A stretch of 64,000 bases of DNA from Clostridia bacterium (GCA_017428385.1 JAFRQX010000045.1:1-64000); one strand, 5' to 3'. Shown: positions 46,352 to 54,796, counted from the first letter of the stretch. The notes: generated from the sequence alone by a model not told the origin. Made by a program: numbers and translations.

Positions 46352-48598
46352 ATGTTCCGCTATACTTACCGGGATCATTGCGTCTCTATGAAAAAGACCG
46401 TCGCTGGTCTTGTGACACTGCTTATGTGTCTGCTGTTGCTGTGCGGCTGTGCCTGCGCGGAGGAAACAGGAGTACGGATTGACGCAGAGCATTTTCCGGA
46501 TGAAGCTTTCCGGGAAGTAGTAAAAGGATATGACAGTAATCAGGACGGTATGCTCAACGGGAATGAAGCGGAGAAAGTCTATACTCTAAAGATAGAAAAT
46601 AAAGGCATTGCATCACTGAAGGGCATTGAATATCTGACGTCGCTTCAGGCACTGTATTGTCAGGATAACCAGCTGACTGAACTGGATGTGAGCCGAAACC
46701 TGAAGCTGGAAGCCTTAAGCTGTGGGAATAACCAGCTGACGGAGTTGGATCTGAACCGGAATACGGAAATGAGAGAACTGTGGTGCAGGGGAAACCGGTT
46801 GACAGAACTGGACGTGAGCGGGAATCTGAAGCTGAAGGTGCTGGATTGTTCATATTGCGGGCTGAAGGAACTGGACGTATCGCGAAATAGAGAACTGACA
46901 TTTTTGAGATGTTCTGTGAACAGCCTGAACGGACTGGACGTGAGCCGGAACACAAAGCTGAAGTCCCTGGATATTCAGATATGCGATCTGACGGAAGTGG
47001 ATGTGAGCCGGTGTACAGAACTGGAGGAACTTCGAGCCAGACATAATTGCCTGACGAAACTGGATTTGAGTCATAATCCGAAACTGGAGACACTGGACTG
47101 TGAGCATAATCAGCTGACAGAACTGGATGTAAGCCGGAACATAAACCTGAAAGATCTTGATTGCGCCTATAATCAGCTCACAGGGTTGGATGTCAGCGGA
47201 ATTACAAAACTTGATCACCTGGAATGCGGGAATAACAGGATCGAAAACCTGGATCTGAGCAATAATACAAACCTGACGTTTATTGAAATCAATAGCTGCC
47301 CGATGATCCGGCTGGATCTTAGCGTCTATCCTGATCTGGACTGGCTGAATTGTGAAAACTGCGGATTGACGAAACTGGATGTAAGCGGCAATCCTGTGCT
47401 TCGTGTGCTCTATTGCGCCGGAAACCAGCTGGAATACCTGGATCTCCGCAATAATCCCTATATCGAATATTTATCCTGTGACGGTAATCCTATGAATAGG
47501 GTAAATATCAGCTATTGTCCGGCCCTTGTGGAAATGGTACGGGATAACGATCCTGAGGAGAAAGATGGCAAGCTGACCTGGATTCAATATCACGAAAAAA
47601 CAGAAGGGGGCGGCCTGATTAAGACCATACTGTCCATAGACCCGGCGATGAAGCTGATTACCGGAATTGATCCGACAGAGACTGACGGAAAACAGCAGAG
47701 CGTGCTGTTTAATACCGGCATTGCGATCGATGAAATCCATTTTCCGGACAGTGTTTTCCGGGAAGCGGTGAGGGATTATGACCTGGATAAGGATGGCGTT
47801 CTCAGGAACGATGAGGTGGCGAATGTTGAGGAGGTTCGGCTCGATTCAAAGGGCATCGAAAACCTTCAGGGTATTGAATACCTGACCGAAGTGAAGAAAC
47901 TGTACTGCTCCCTGAACCAGTTGAAAGATCTGGACGTGAGCCGAAACAAAAAACTGGAGGTTTTATACTGCCACAGCAATCAACTGACAGAGCTGGACGT
48001 GCACCGGAATGTAAAACTGGAGGAACTGTATTGCGTGAAGAACCGGCTGACAGAACTGGATCTGAGCCGGAATACAAACCTGAAGTCTTTATCCTGCCGC
48101 GAAAACAGGTTGAAGGAACTGGACCTGAGCCATAATACCGCGCTCAGGAGTCTGGAGTGCAGCAATGTTAATCTGAAAGACATCAGCATGCTTACCCGTC
48201 TGACAACCCTGGAGATTTCGAATTGCCGGGCAGAAAACCTCGATCTCAGCCTGTATCCCCGCCTGACAGCCCTGGAATGCAGAGAATGTGGACTGACAGA
48301 ACTGGATATAAGCAACAATCTCAATCTTCATACGCTTGACTGCAGCGATAACCAGCTGACAGAACTGGATCTGAGTAAGCATGGCGGTATTCATTACCTG
48401 ACTTGCTGCGGCAATCAGCTGACAAAGCTGGACATCAGCTCTTGCTCCGCACTTGTAGAACTGGTGAGAGACACTGAATGTGAAACGGGTGTCTGGGGAA
48501 CAGGGTGGCGAAAACTGAGGAGGCAGAGTAACGGATGGGATGTCATTGACGCTATGATGTATGTTGATCCGGATGTGGAACTGATCACAGGTAACTGA
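46352..48598 (+). CDS. Secreted two-module EF-hand/leucine-rich-repeat protein
   Basis: A 748-residue exported protein, signal ending CGCACA then EE. Two modules share one plan: an EF-hand-like unit (FPDEAFREVVKGYDSNQDGM and FPDSVFREAVRDYDLDKDGV, with D-x-N/D-x-D-G calcium loops), a GIEYLT cap, then 21-residue leucine-rich repeats of type LTELDVSRNxKLEALxCxxNQ, about 15 in module 1 and ten in module 2. Cys recurs at one position of each repeat. Each module ends in the same ALVEMVRD/ALVELVRD cap. It may bind ligands or partner cells. ATG 46352 follows AAAGGGGTG; ATG 46388 is an alternative. Confidence 0.85.
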   Translation: MFRYTYRDHCVSMKKTVAGLVTLLMCLLLLCGCACAEETGVRIDAEHFPDEAFREVVKGYDSNQDGMLNGNEAEKVYTLKIENKGIASLKGIEYLTSLQALYCQDNQLTELDVSRNLKLEALSCGNNQLTELDLNRNTEMRELWCRGNRLTELDVSGNLKLKVLDCSYCGLKELDVSRNRELTFLRCSVNSLNGLDVSRNTKLKSLDIQICDLTEVDVSRCTELEELRARHNCLTKLDLSHNPKLETLDCEHNQLTELDVSRNINLKDLDCAYNQLTGLDVSGITKLDHLECGNNRIENLDLSNNTNLTFIEINSCPMIRLDLSVYPDLDWLNCENCGLTKLDVSGNPVLRVLYCAGNQLEYLDLRNNPYIEYLSCDGNPMNRVNISYCPALVEMVRDNDPEEKDGKLTWIQYHEKTEGGGLIKTILSIDPAMKLITGIDPTETDGKQQSVLFNTGIAIDEIHFPDSVFREAVRDYDLDKDGVLRNDEVANVEEVRLDSKGIENLQGIEYLTEVKKLYCSLNQLKDLDVSRNKKLEVLYCHSNQLTELDVHRNVKLEELYCVKNRLTELDLSRNTNLKSLSCRENRLKELDLSHNTALRSLECSNVNLKDISMLTRLTTLEISNCRAENLDLSLYPRLTALECRECGLTELDISNNLNLHTLDCSDNQLTELDLSKHGGIHYLTCCGNQLTKLDISSCSALVELVRDTECETGVWGTGWRKLRRQSNGWDVIDAMMYVDPDVELITGN

Positions 48599-48606
48599 AC
48601 AGGAAG

Positions 48607-48639
48607 AACGGAGGGAATGATTCCCTCCGTTCCTTTTTT
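48607..48639 (+). terminator. Terminator of the LRR gene
   Basis: AACGGAGGGAA-TGA-TTCCCTCCGTT then CCTTTTTT. Confidence 0.92.
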
Positions 48640-48690
48640 GCCCTGCCTGGCGTATAATACCTTTAATCAAAGAAGGAAGCGGGAACAAAC

Positions 48691-49059
48691 ATGAAGCTGA
48701 AGAAACTGCCCTGGGCGCTGACGGTGTGCAAACTGGATTCCACAGAGCATATTGACCTGAACGCGGATTTCTATTTTATCGGCAGGACGGATGAAGAACT
48801 TTCCCTGGTATGCAGGACGGAAAGCACACCGGAGAATACCATTGCCCGGGAGGATGGATGGCGGGGATTCCGGATTGAAGGGACGCTGGACTTTTCCCTG
48901 ATCGGTATCCTGGCCCCGATTACCGTCATTCTGGCGGAAAACAAAATCGGCATCTTCGCCGTTTCCACCTACAATACGGATTATGTGCTTGTGAAAGAAG
49001 AGAACTATGAAAAAGCCCTGGCTGCGCTGAGTGCGGCCGGATATGATGTGACAGACTGA
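48691..49059 (+). CDS. ACT-domain (CASTOR-like) protein
   Basis: A 122-residue protein of the CASTOR/ACT_7 type, with the marks FYFIGRTDEELSLVCRTE, then GWRGFRIEGTLDFSLIGILA and IFAVSTYNTDYVLVKEENYE. ACT domains bind amino acids as regulators; what this stand-alone form controls is unknown. GAAGGAAG lies about 10 bases before the ATG. Its stop codon is inside the stem of the terminator that follows. Confidence 0.85.
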   Translation: MKLKKLPWALTVCKLDSTEHIDLNADFYFIGRTDEELSLVCRTESTPENTIAREDGWRGFRIEGTLDFSLIGILAPITVILAENKIGIFAVSTYNTDYVLVKEENYEKALAALSAAGYDVTD

Positions 49060-49089
49060 AAGAAGCGGAGATTATTCTCCGCTTCTTTC
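49058..49089. terminator. Terminator overlapping the ACT-gene stop
   Basis: GAAAGAAGCGGAG-ATTATT-CTCCGCTTCTTTC, perfect 13-bp stem. Confidence 0.75.
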
Positions 49090-49094
49090 AGTCT

Positions 49095-49130
49095 GCAATG
49101 AATAATGAAAAATGAACAATGAAAAATTTA
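49095..49130. repeat. Heptamer array (AATGAAN units)
   Basis: CAATGAATAATGAAAAATGA and on: five 7-base units of the form AATGAAx, between two convergent genes. Confidence 0.65.
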
Positions 49131-49169
49131 TATGCTGAAAACTAAAGTGCAGTCATGCTAAAGAATTGT

Positions 49170-49811
49170 TTAATCGGGTTTTTTGACATATTTATCCCAG
49201 GTTCGATTATAGAACCGGATGATATTCCCAATCAGCAATGCCGCGATGATGCTGCCTTCCCGGACTCCGGCGAACTTTCCGAGGAAGACCAGGGAGAGGA
49301 TCCCGGAGACCACAATATAGAACACGTCAAAGAAAATCTTGATATTCTCATAGCGCTTGCCGGTAACCTGGCTGATCGCCCGGTTCATGGCTTCACCGGC
49401 CAGCATGGCTGCGCCGCCCTTGTACTGGATCCAGATACCCAGGCCAAGCACCACGCAGCCGACAAGCATCAGGGCAAAGCGGGCCGGATAGGAAACCGGG
49501 TTCAGGCCCTGCAGCAGGCCGCAGCAGAAGTCGGTCAGGGAACCGTAAACAAAGGCGACAATAACCTGTACCAGAATCTCAAAGGGTTTGCACTTTTTCC
49601 GGAGCAGAAGCACCTGCACCAGGATCTGGATGAGGCTCATGATGATCATCCACCAGCCGAAGGAAAGCTGCATAAGAACCAGTGATACGGTATAAGGTAC
49701 GGAAGCCACCGGCGAGGTGCCGAGCCCGGCTTTGGTGGAAAACGCGACGCCCAGGGCGGCGATGAACAGGCCGATCAGGAAAATGCCGTACTGTCTGGCT
49801 TGCTTTATCAT
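49170..49811 (-). CDS. YitT/YczE-like membrane protein
   Basis: A 213-residue membrane protein with about six helices. The first is FLIGLFIAALGVAFSTKAGLGTSPVASVPY, whose GLGTSP motif marks the YczE/YyaS/YitT group. Transport activity is suspected for the group but not established. Its ATG overlaps the stop of the diaminopropionate ammonia-lyase gene by four bases, so it may move that enzyme's substrate or product; this is inference. It ends 40 bases from a heptamer array. Confidence 0.75.
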   Translation of the reverse strand: MIKQARQYGIFLIGLFIAALGVAFSTKAGLGTSPVASVPYTVSLVLMQLSFGWWMIIMSLIQILVQVLLLRKKCKPFEILVQVIVAFVYGSLTDFCCGLLQGLNPVSYPARFALMLVGCVVLGLGIWIQYKGGAAMLAGEAMNRAISQVTGKRYENIKIFFDVFYIVVSGILSLVFLGKFAGVREGSIIAALLIGNIIRFYNRTWDKYVKKPD

Positions 49812-50989
49812 TCCACAACCCTCCTGTATCCGTCAGGATCCGTATCGCCTTCGGTGCTGATCAGGAGCACGACGGAATCTTTGTTGATCCGGAACAGGGA
49901 ACGGAGTTCATCCGACTCCAGGATGGACAAAAGCAATCCGTAGGTGACGGCGCCGGACTCCCCGGAAATGACGGCGGCGTCCGTTCCGGCAGGGTGCGCG
50001 TAGGCGCGCATGCCCTGCTCCGTAACCGCGTCATCACAGGCGCAGAAATAAGCGGAGCAGTCCCGGAGAATGGGCCAGATGGTGCTGCAGGGCGTTCCGC
50101 AGTTCAGCCCGGCCATGATGGTGACGGGATTCCCGGTGACGGTATGCGCTTTTCCGTCCCCGGCCAGCGCGGACTCATAGATGCAGGCGGATGCTTTGGG
50201 CTCCACGATGGAGACCAGCGGCGGGTTTTCCTGACTGCGGTTGATGAAATAAGCCTCGATTCCGGCAGCCATGGAGCCGACGCCGGCCTGCAGGAAAATG
50301 TGTGTCGGGGAAAGGCCGTTCATCTGGCTGACGGCTTCCGCCGCCAGGGTCAGGTAGCCTTCAATGATCCAGGCCGGATACTGCTCGTAACCGTCCCAGG
50401 CGGTATCCTGGATCAGGATCCAGCCGTTCTGTTCCGCCAGGGAGGCAGCATACCGCACTGTGCGGTCATAGTTCCATTCTGTGATTTCCGCGATGGCGGA
50501 ACCGGCTTCCTCAATGGCCCGGCGCCTGGCCTCCACGGTTCCCTTCGGCATGAATACCCGGGCCTTGCAGCCGAACAGCTTCGCCGCCCAGGAGACGCCC
50601 TTGCCGTGGTTGCCGTCCGTGGCGGTGGCAAAGGTGATTTCCCCGCAGGCCTTCCGGATATCCTCCCGGAGGAAGGAAGTATAGTCCGCTTCCGCCGGGT
50701 TCAGGCCGAAACGCTCGCAGAGGATGCGGAACATGCAGTAGCTTCCGCCCAGTCCCTTGAAGGCCTTGAGGCCGAAACGGGAGGATTCGTCCTTGACGAA
50801 TACCGCCTTCACCTGTGCCTGCTTCGCCAGGCTCTGCATGGAGACAAGCCGGGTTTCGGCGTAAACCGGGATGCTTCGGTGGAAACGGAGGGTCTCCGCT
50901 GCCTTTTCATCAGAGAAGGCGGCCATATCCCCGTTGGGAACAGGCTCCTGACCCAGGACGCTGATCCGGTCGAAATGCAGTTCTTTCAC
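49808..50989 (-). CDS. dpaL: Diaminopropionate ammonia-lyase
   Basis: A 393-residue PLP enzyme (YgeX type) that splits 2,3-diaminopropionate to pyruvate and ammonia. The PLP lysine is Lys78 in FGLKAFKGLGGSY. The phosphate-binding and substrate regions follow: TFATATDGNHGKGVSWAAK, the glycine-rich LQAGVGSMAAGI, and the ending STEGDTDPDGYRRVV. The length is normal for the family. Translational overlap with a membrane protein gene makes a two-gene unit. The likely role is use of diaminopropionate as nitrogen or carbon source, or its detoxification. Confidence 0.92.
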   Translation of the reverse strand: MKELHFDRISVLGQEPVPNGDMAAFSDEKAAETLRFHRSIPVYAETRLVSMQSLAKQAQVKAVFVKDESSRFGLKAFKGLGGSYCMFRILCERFGLNPAEADYTSFLREDIRKACGEITFATATDGNHGKGVSWAAKLFGCKARVFMPKGTVEARRRAIEEAGSAIAEITEWNYDRTVRYAASLAEQNGWILIQDTAWDGYEQYPAWIIEGYLTLAAEAVSQMNGLSPTHIFLQAGVGSMAAGIEAYFINRSQENPPLVSIVEPKASACIYESALAGDGKAHTVTGNPVTIMAGLNCGTPCSTIWPILRDCSAYFCACDDAVTEQGMRAYAHPAGTDAAVISGESGAVTYGLLLSILESDELRSLFRINKDSVVLLISTEGDTDPDGYRRVVE

Positions 50990-51011
50990 AGCGGCTTTGC
51001 TCCTTGTCTGT

Positions 51012-51866
51012 TTATTTTTCCCCGCGGACGATCATGGTGACGGAAACGGAGGTGTCCCACTGGCGGAGACCTTCCCGGTACAGGCGGAGGCGCTCGTTGT
51101 ATTTGGCATTGATGGCGGCAACAGCTTCCCGGTCGTTTTCCGCGTGGGCGGAGGCGATTGCTTCCAGGTCGCCCTGGCGATTGGCTTCGATCATCCGCTC
51201 CGCCATTTCGGCGGGATACTTCGGATCATCCGGTGTGAGATCGATAACCGCGTATCCGGTGGAAACATTGCGGAAACCGTGCTGTTCCGCGGAGGCGGGA
51301 ATGCCGGCTTCAGACATGGGATACTTGCAGACACCGTACTTTTCCCGGGGATCCTCGTCCTCCGGAAGACTGTTCCAGAAGGCTTCCTCGGCGGCGGTGG
51401 TTTCCAGGCAGGGAGCTGTGCTGTGCAGGCCTTTCCGGGCGGAGAGACACAGACAGACGCCGCCGGGCTTCAGGACCCGCCGCTGTTCTCCCCAGAAGGC
51501 GGAGGGTTCCACATGCTCCTGCACGGTGTTGGAGATGGTGACGTCAAAAGTATTGTCATCAAAGGGGAGAGCGGTGGCATCGCCTTCCAGGAATTCAACC
51601 CCGGGGATGTTTTCCCGGCCGAAGGCCACGAACCGGCTGTCCCGGTCTATGGCGGTAATCTTCGCGTTGGGATACCACCTGTGGAGGGCGGCGGCGAGGG
51701 CTCCGGGGCCGCAGCCGATTTCCAGGATTTTCAGGTCGGCGTGCCTTTCCAGCCGGAAGGCTTTCTGGTACTGGTCCAGGAACCTGTCGTCGAATCTCAG
51801 CTGGCGGCTCAGGTACAGTGTCATCACGCCCTGGATGTTGTCGGACCAGATGTTGTTGGTGCCCAT
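51012..51866 (-). CDS. Class I SAM-dependent methyltransferase
   Basis: A 284-residue methyltransferase. Motif I is LKILEIGCGPGALAAALHRW (about residues 45-65). The acidic end of strand 2 is ITAIDRDSRF, then EGDATALPFDD, TISNTVQEHVEP and VLKPGGVCLCLS. The C-terminal 110 residues are a helical, acidic domain (AEMAERMIEANRQGDLEAIA). The UbiE/Methyltransf_11 look suggests a small-molecule target. AAAGGAGATG precedes the ATG. It sits 22 bases upstream of dpaL, so the three genes may form one operon. Confidence 0.85.
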   Translation of the reverse strand: MGTNNIWSDNIQGVMTLYLSRQLRFDDRFLDQYQKAFRLERHADLKILEIGCGPGALAAALHRWYPNAKITAIDRDSRFVAFGRENIPGVEFLEGDATALPFDDNTFDVTISNTVQEHVEPSAFWGEQRRVLKPGGVCLCLSARKGLHSTAPCLETTAAEEAFWNSLPEDEDPREKYGVCKYPMSEAGIPASAEQHGFRNVSTGYAVIDLTPDDPKYPAEMAERMIEANRQGDLEAIASAHAENDREAVAAINAKYNERLRLYREGLRQWDTSVSVTMIVRGEK

Positions 51867-51967
51867 GGAACACTCATCTCCTTTGATTTGGAATTAGACT
51901 TGAAATGTTGAGAATCATGATAGCACGAAACGGGACGCAGGGGAAGGAAAAAATAGCCGTTTTACGG

Positions 51968-52070
51968 CAGCGATATGTTGATCTTCGATCAATGCGATAT
52001 ATTCGGCTTTGCCGAATGCGATATATTTGACTGACGTCAAATGTGATATATTCGCCTGCGGTGAATGTTA
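51968..52070 (+). repeat. Hairpin string, locus 9 (GATATAT type)
   Basis: TTGATC-TTC-GATCAA, TTCGGC-TTT-GCCGAA, TTTGAC-TGAC-GTCAAA and a decayed TTCGCC-TGC-GGTGAA, joined by GCGATATAT. It lies between divergent genes and its end abuts a TATAAT at 52074-52079. Confidence 0.88.
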
Positions 52071-52123
52071 TGATATAATGTCAAAAGAAGCTGTACGTAC
52101 TATTCGGGACGGGAGAGGATATT

Positions 52124-52693
52124 ATGCTTTGGAACTTGTTCCTGACCTTTTTCAGGATCGGGGCATTTACCTTCGGCGGAGGGTACGCGATGATCTCCGT
52201 CATCGAGAACATCTGCGTGGAAAAGAAGCACTGGATCACCCATGAAGACCTGGTGAACGTGACAGTTATCGCGGAAAGCACACCGGGGCCGGTGGCCATC
52301 AACTGCGCCACGTTTGTGGGCTTCAAGCAGAAGGGCATCTGGGGTTCCATCGCGGCCACGCTGGGCGTGGTGCTGCCGTCCTTCATTATCATCTGGGTTA
52401 TTTCCATGTTCCTGGATAAGTTCCTGGAGATCGCCTGGGTGGCCAGCGCCTTCCGGGGCATCCGGGTGGCGGTGGGTCTGCTGATCCTGGACGTGGGGAT
52501 CCGGATGGCAAAGAAGATGCCGAAGGAGCCCATCCGGATCATCCTGCTGGTCGCGGCCCTGATCCTGACGGTGCTGATCAGCGTCTTCTCCTGGAAGATC
52601 TCCACGATTACGCTGCTGCTGGCAGCCGCGGCAATCAGTGTGGCTGTGTTCTTTGTCCAGGACCGCAAGGGAAAGGACGGTGAGCAGGCATGA
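52124..52693 (+). CDS. chrA: Chromate-transporter family subunit, half 1
   Basis: A 189-residue membrane protein of the short-chain CHR family (a half-size ChrA that works as a pair). It starts LFLTFFRIGAFTFGGGYAMI, the family motif, followed by ITHEDLVNVTVIAESTPGPVAIN and GSIAATLGVVLPSFII. About six helices. The TATAAT at 52074 is 45 bases before the start. The stop overlaps the second half's ATG by four bases. True chromate export is known for some members; the substrate here could be another anion. Confidence 0.85.
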   Translation: MLWNLFLTFFRIGAFTFGGGYAMISVIENICVEKKHWITHEDLVNVTVIAESTPGPVAINCATFVGFKQKGIWGSIAATLGVVLPSFIIIWVISMFLDKFLEIAWVASAFRGIRVAVGLLILDVGIRMAKKMPKEPIRIILLVAALILTVLISVFSWKISTITLLLAAAAISVAVFFVQDRKGKDGEQA

Positions 52694-53253
52694 TTTATCT
52701 GGAACTGCTGATCGGCTTCCTGAAGGTGGGCCTGTTCTCCTTCGGCGGCGCCTATGCCGCGATTCCGCTGATCCGTGAAGTTGTGCTTTCCTATGGCTGG
52801 GTATCGGAAGAAATGCTGACAGACATGATCGCTGTCAGCGAGAGTACCCCCGGCCCGATCATGGTCAACCTGGCAACCTATGTGGGTACCAGCCAGGCGG
52901 GCATCCCCGGCGCGATTATCGCCACGCTGGCTTCCATCCTGCCCGCTTTTGTGATCATCCTGCTGATCATGGAAGTCATGAAGCATACGCTGAACAACAA
53001 GTATGCCCAGGCGGTCATGCGGGGTCTGCAGAGCTGCGTCATCGGCGTAATCACGGCGGTAGGCGTCCACATGCTGTATAAGAACGCGATCATCCCCCTG
53101 ACCGGTGCGGAAGCAGACTGGCGTCCCCTGGCCCTGGCCGTTGTCCTGGCGGTGATCTACTTCGGATCCAGGAAGATCAAGAAACTCAAAAAGGGAATAT
53201 CGCCAATACTGCTGATAGGAATATCAGCAATACTCGGAATCATTATCTTCTGA
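52690..53253 (+). CDS. chrA: Chromate-transporter family subunit, half 2
   Basis: A 187-residue partner of the preceding gene with the same plan: GFLKVGLFSFGGAYAAIPLI, then MIAVSESTPGPIMVNLATYV and GAIIATLASILPAFVII, ending in a helical KKGISPILLIGISAILGIIIF. The two halves are distant homologues, as in other split ChrA systems, where antiparallel insertion is likely. It overlaps the first gene (ATGA). Confidence 0.85.
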   Translation: MIYLELLIGFLKVGLFSFGGAYAAIPLIREVVLSYGWVSEEMLTDMIAVSESTPGPIMVNLATYVGTSQAGIPGAIIATLASILPAFVIILLIMEVMKHTLNNKYAQAVMRGLQSCVIGVITAVGVHMLYKNAIIPLTGAEADWRPLALAVVLAVIYFGSRKIKKLKKGISPILLIGISAILGIIIF

Positions 53254-53264
53254 TAATGATTCCT

Positions 53265-53520
53265 CCAATTAATACTTAAAACTTTGCGATCGCCGTATTC
53301 CATTTCTACAGCGCCTCCGGCTTGCAGAAATGGACGGCTGTAGCATGGCAGTTGTTACACAAATCAAAGATTTGGACAACTGCTCAATAACTTAAAACTT
53401 AAAAATGGTGGAAAAACTGCTTCCGGAAAAAACCGGAAACAGTTTTCTTTGATCTGATTTCTCAATTGTGGGTTAAACACAATTATTTTTAAGTTTTAAG
53501 TCTTAAGTTTTCAGTATTCA
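53265..53520. mobile_element. Heptamer-ended element 2
   Basis: Left end has CTTAAAA-type units (ACTTAAAACTTT at 53270, again at 53388-53406); right end TTTTAAG, TCTTAAG, TTTTCAG (53490-53512) is inverted. Inside are CCATTTCT...AGAAATGG, GCAGTTGT...ACAACTGC and AAAACTGCTTCCGG...CCGGAAACAGTTTT (53413-53446), the last able to end the chrA transcript. No ORF. Confidence 0.5.
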
Positions 53521-53530
53521 TTAAAGCCAT

Positions 53531-54157
53531 TTATGGCTTATCAACCGTCTGGTAGACATTGGAGTACAAGCGGCCATGAACGGGCGTAACGCCGGCTTCA
53601 GCGAAAAGCTGGGCGCAGGTGACGAAACGGTAGCCCCGCTTTTTCAGTTCCGGTACGATGGTCTTCAGCGCTTCCACGGTGTTGACGTTCCACTGCATAT
53701 CATGGAGGAGAACGATCTGGCCGTCCTCGGCGTTGGCCAGAACCCGCTCGGCACGCTCCTCGGCGGAGACGGTGGGCACCCAGTCCTCACAGCCGGCGCC
53801 GCAGATGAAGGTGTAGTCGATGTTGTCATACATGGTCTGGTTCACGGCGATGAAGGGCGGACGGAAGAACTGGGGCTCCCGGCCGGTAATGGCCACGATC
53901 TGCTCCGTGCAGGCTTTCACTTCAGCGCGGATTTCCTCAGCGGTCATCTTATCCATGAAGCCGTGGGTGAGGGAATGGTTTTCAATATCGCAGCCCTGGG
54001 CAACGGCCCGGCGGACCATTTCCGCCGATTCGGGCGTGATGTTCTGCGCGATGAGGAAGAAGGTGCCGACGGCGCCGTTTTCTTCCAGGATATCCAGCAC
54101 CTGGGGCGTGATGACGGTATTCGGGCCGTCGTCAAAGGTCAGGGCAATGTTCGGCAT
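53531..54157 (-). CDS. Polysaccharide deacetylase (NodB domain), cytosolic form
   Basis: A 208-residue carbohydrate esterase 4 enzyme. All five motifs can be seen: ALTFDDGPN (metal Asp and base), CDIENHSLTHGFM (two His), FFRPPFIAVN, a tryptophan region CGAGCEDWVP, and IVLLHDM. It removes N-acetyl groups from chitin- or peptidoglycan-like substrates. There is no signal peptide, which is odd for an enzyme with an outside target. I chose the ATG at 54157 because GGAGG lies 5 bases upstream. Confidence 0.9.
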   Translation of the reverse strand: MPNIALTFDDGPNTVITPQVLDILEENGAVGTFFLIAQNITPESAEMVRRAVAQGCDIENHSLTHGFMDKMTAEEIRAEVKACTEQIVAITGREPQFFRPPFIAVNQTMYDNIDYTFICGAGCEDWVPTVSAEERAERVLANAEDGQIVLLHDMQWNVNTVEALKTIVPELKKRGYRFVTCAQLFAEAGVTPVHGRLYSNVYQTVDKP

Positions 54158-54179
54158 AGAAACCTCCGGGGGAATATGC

Positions 54180-54200
54180 AATGAAGAATGAAGAATGATG
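54180..54200. repeat. Short heptamer array (AATGAAG units)
   Basis: CAATGAAGAATGAAGAATGA: three 7-base units just upstream of the deacetylase start. Confidence 0.6.
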
Positions 54201-54350
54201 TAGTGTCAGAGCTTTTGTCCGTACAGGTCATATTGTATACAGAAGATTGAGGATGTCAATCATTCGGAGCACCGAATGAGCAGCGGGGAAGAAAAACGTG
54301 CCGGAAAGCGTAAAATATAATGAATCATGGAAGCAGAAAGGGAGGAGAAA

Positions 54351-54785
54351 ATGAAAGCTGATAAAGACTTCAGGCGGGGTGTGATTGTCTTATTGATTAT
54401 CGCGGTCCTGGTTCTTGTCCGGGGTTATTATCGGACAAAACTGGACTGGCTTCAGCTGCCGGAAGGGGCAACGGGTTTCCTGGGAACGAGGATCGTGGCT
54501 AACGATATCTGCTGGAATCATTGCGTTGTGGAGAAAGTGGTCCGCTATGAACAGGGACTGGACGAATTCCGGGAATACCTGAAAGAGCACAATTCACATG
54601 AGCAGCTGGAGGGTGTGAATGTCTGCCCTTTCGACGTGCTGGATGATATGGGTCACTATTGCTATGATAATCTGAAAGAACCTAAGGCCAGTGAAGTCCG
54701 GGAAGACGGTGTTGAGAAATACATTATCATGGAATACTGGGTATACGGCGCCAAAGGGAAAAGCCAGTGGCGCCTTGTGGATTGA
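54351..54785 (+). CDS. Membrane-anchored protein of unknown function
   Basis: A 144-residue protein with one N-terminal membrane helix (VIVLLIIAVLVLVRGYY, about residues 10-27) preceded by Lys/Arg, so the rest would be outside the cell. The outer part has four Cys (ICWNHC, NVCPFD, HYCYD), possibly forming disulfides. It ends with a strand pair YIIMEYWVYGAKGKSQWRLV. No family is recognised. The ATG at 54351 follows GGGAGG; the first in-frame ATG (54327) is rejected. Confidence 0.7.
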   Translation: MKADKDFRRGVIVLLIIAVLVLVRGYYRTKLDWLQLPEGATGFLGTRIVANDICWNHCVVEKVVRYEQGLDEFREYLKEHNSHEQLEGVNVCPFDVLDDMGHYCYDNLKEPKASEVREDGVEKYIIMEYWVYGAKGKSQWRLVD

Positions 54786-54796
54786 TGAAAAGTATA

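Noticed and set aside
23480-52070. Coding role for the GAAATAT strings
   Set aside because: Every frame is broken by frequent stops (TGA in the spacers), and lengths are not multiples of three between hairpins.
23480-52070. Simple factor-independent terminators as explanation of the GAAATAT strings
   Set aside because: Stems of 5-7 bp lack T-runs, several strings lie upstream of genes, and proper terminators are found next to most strings.
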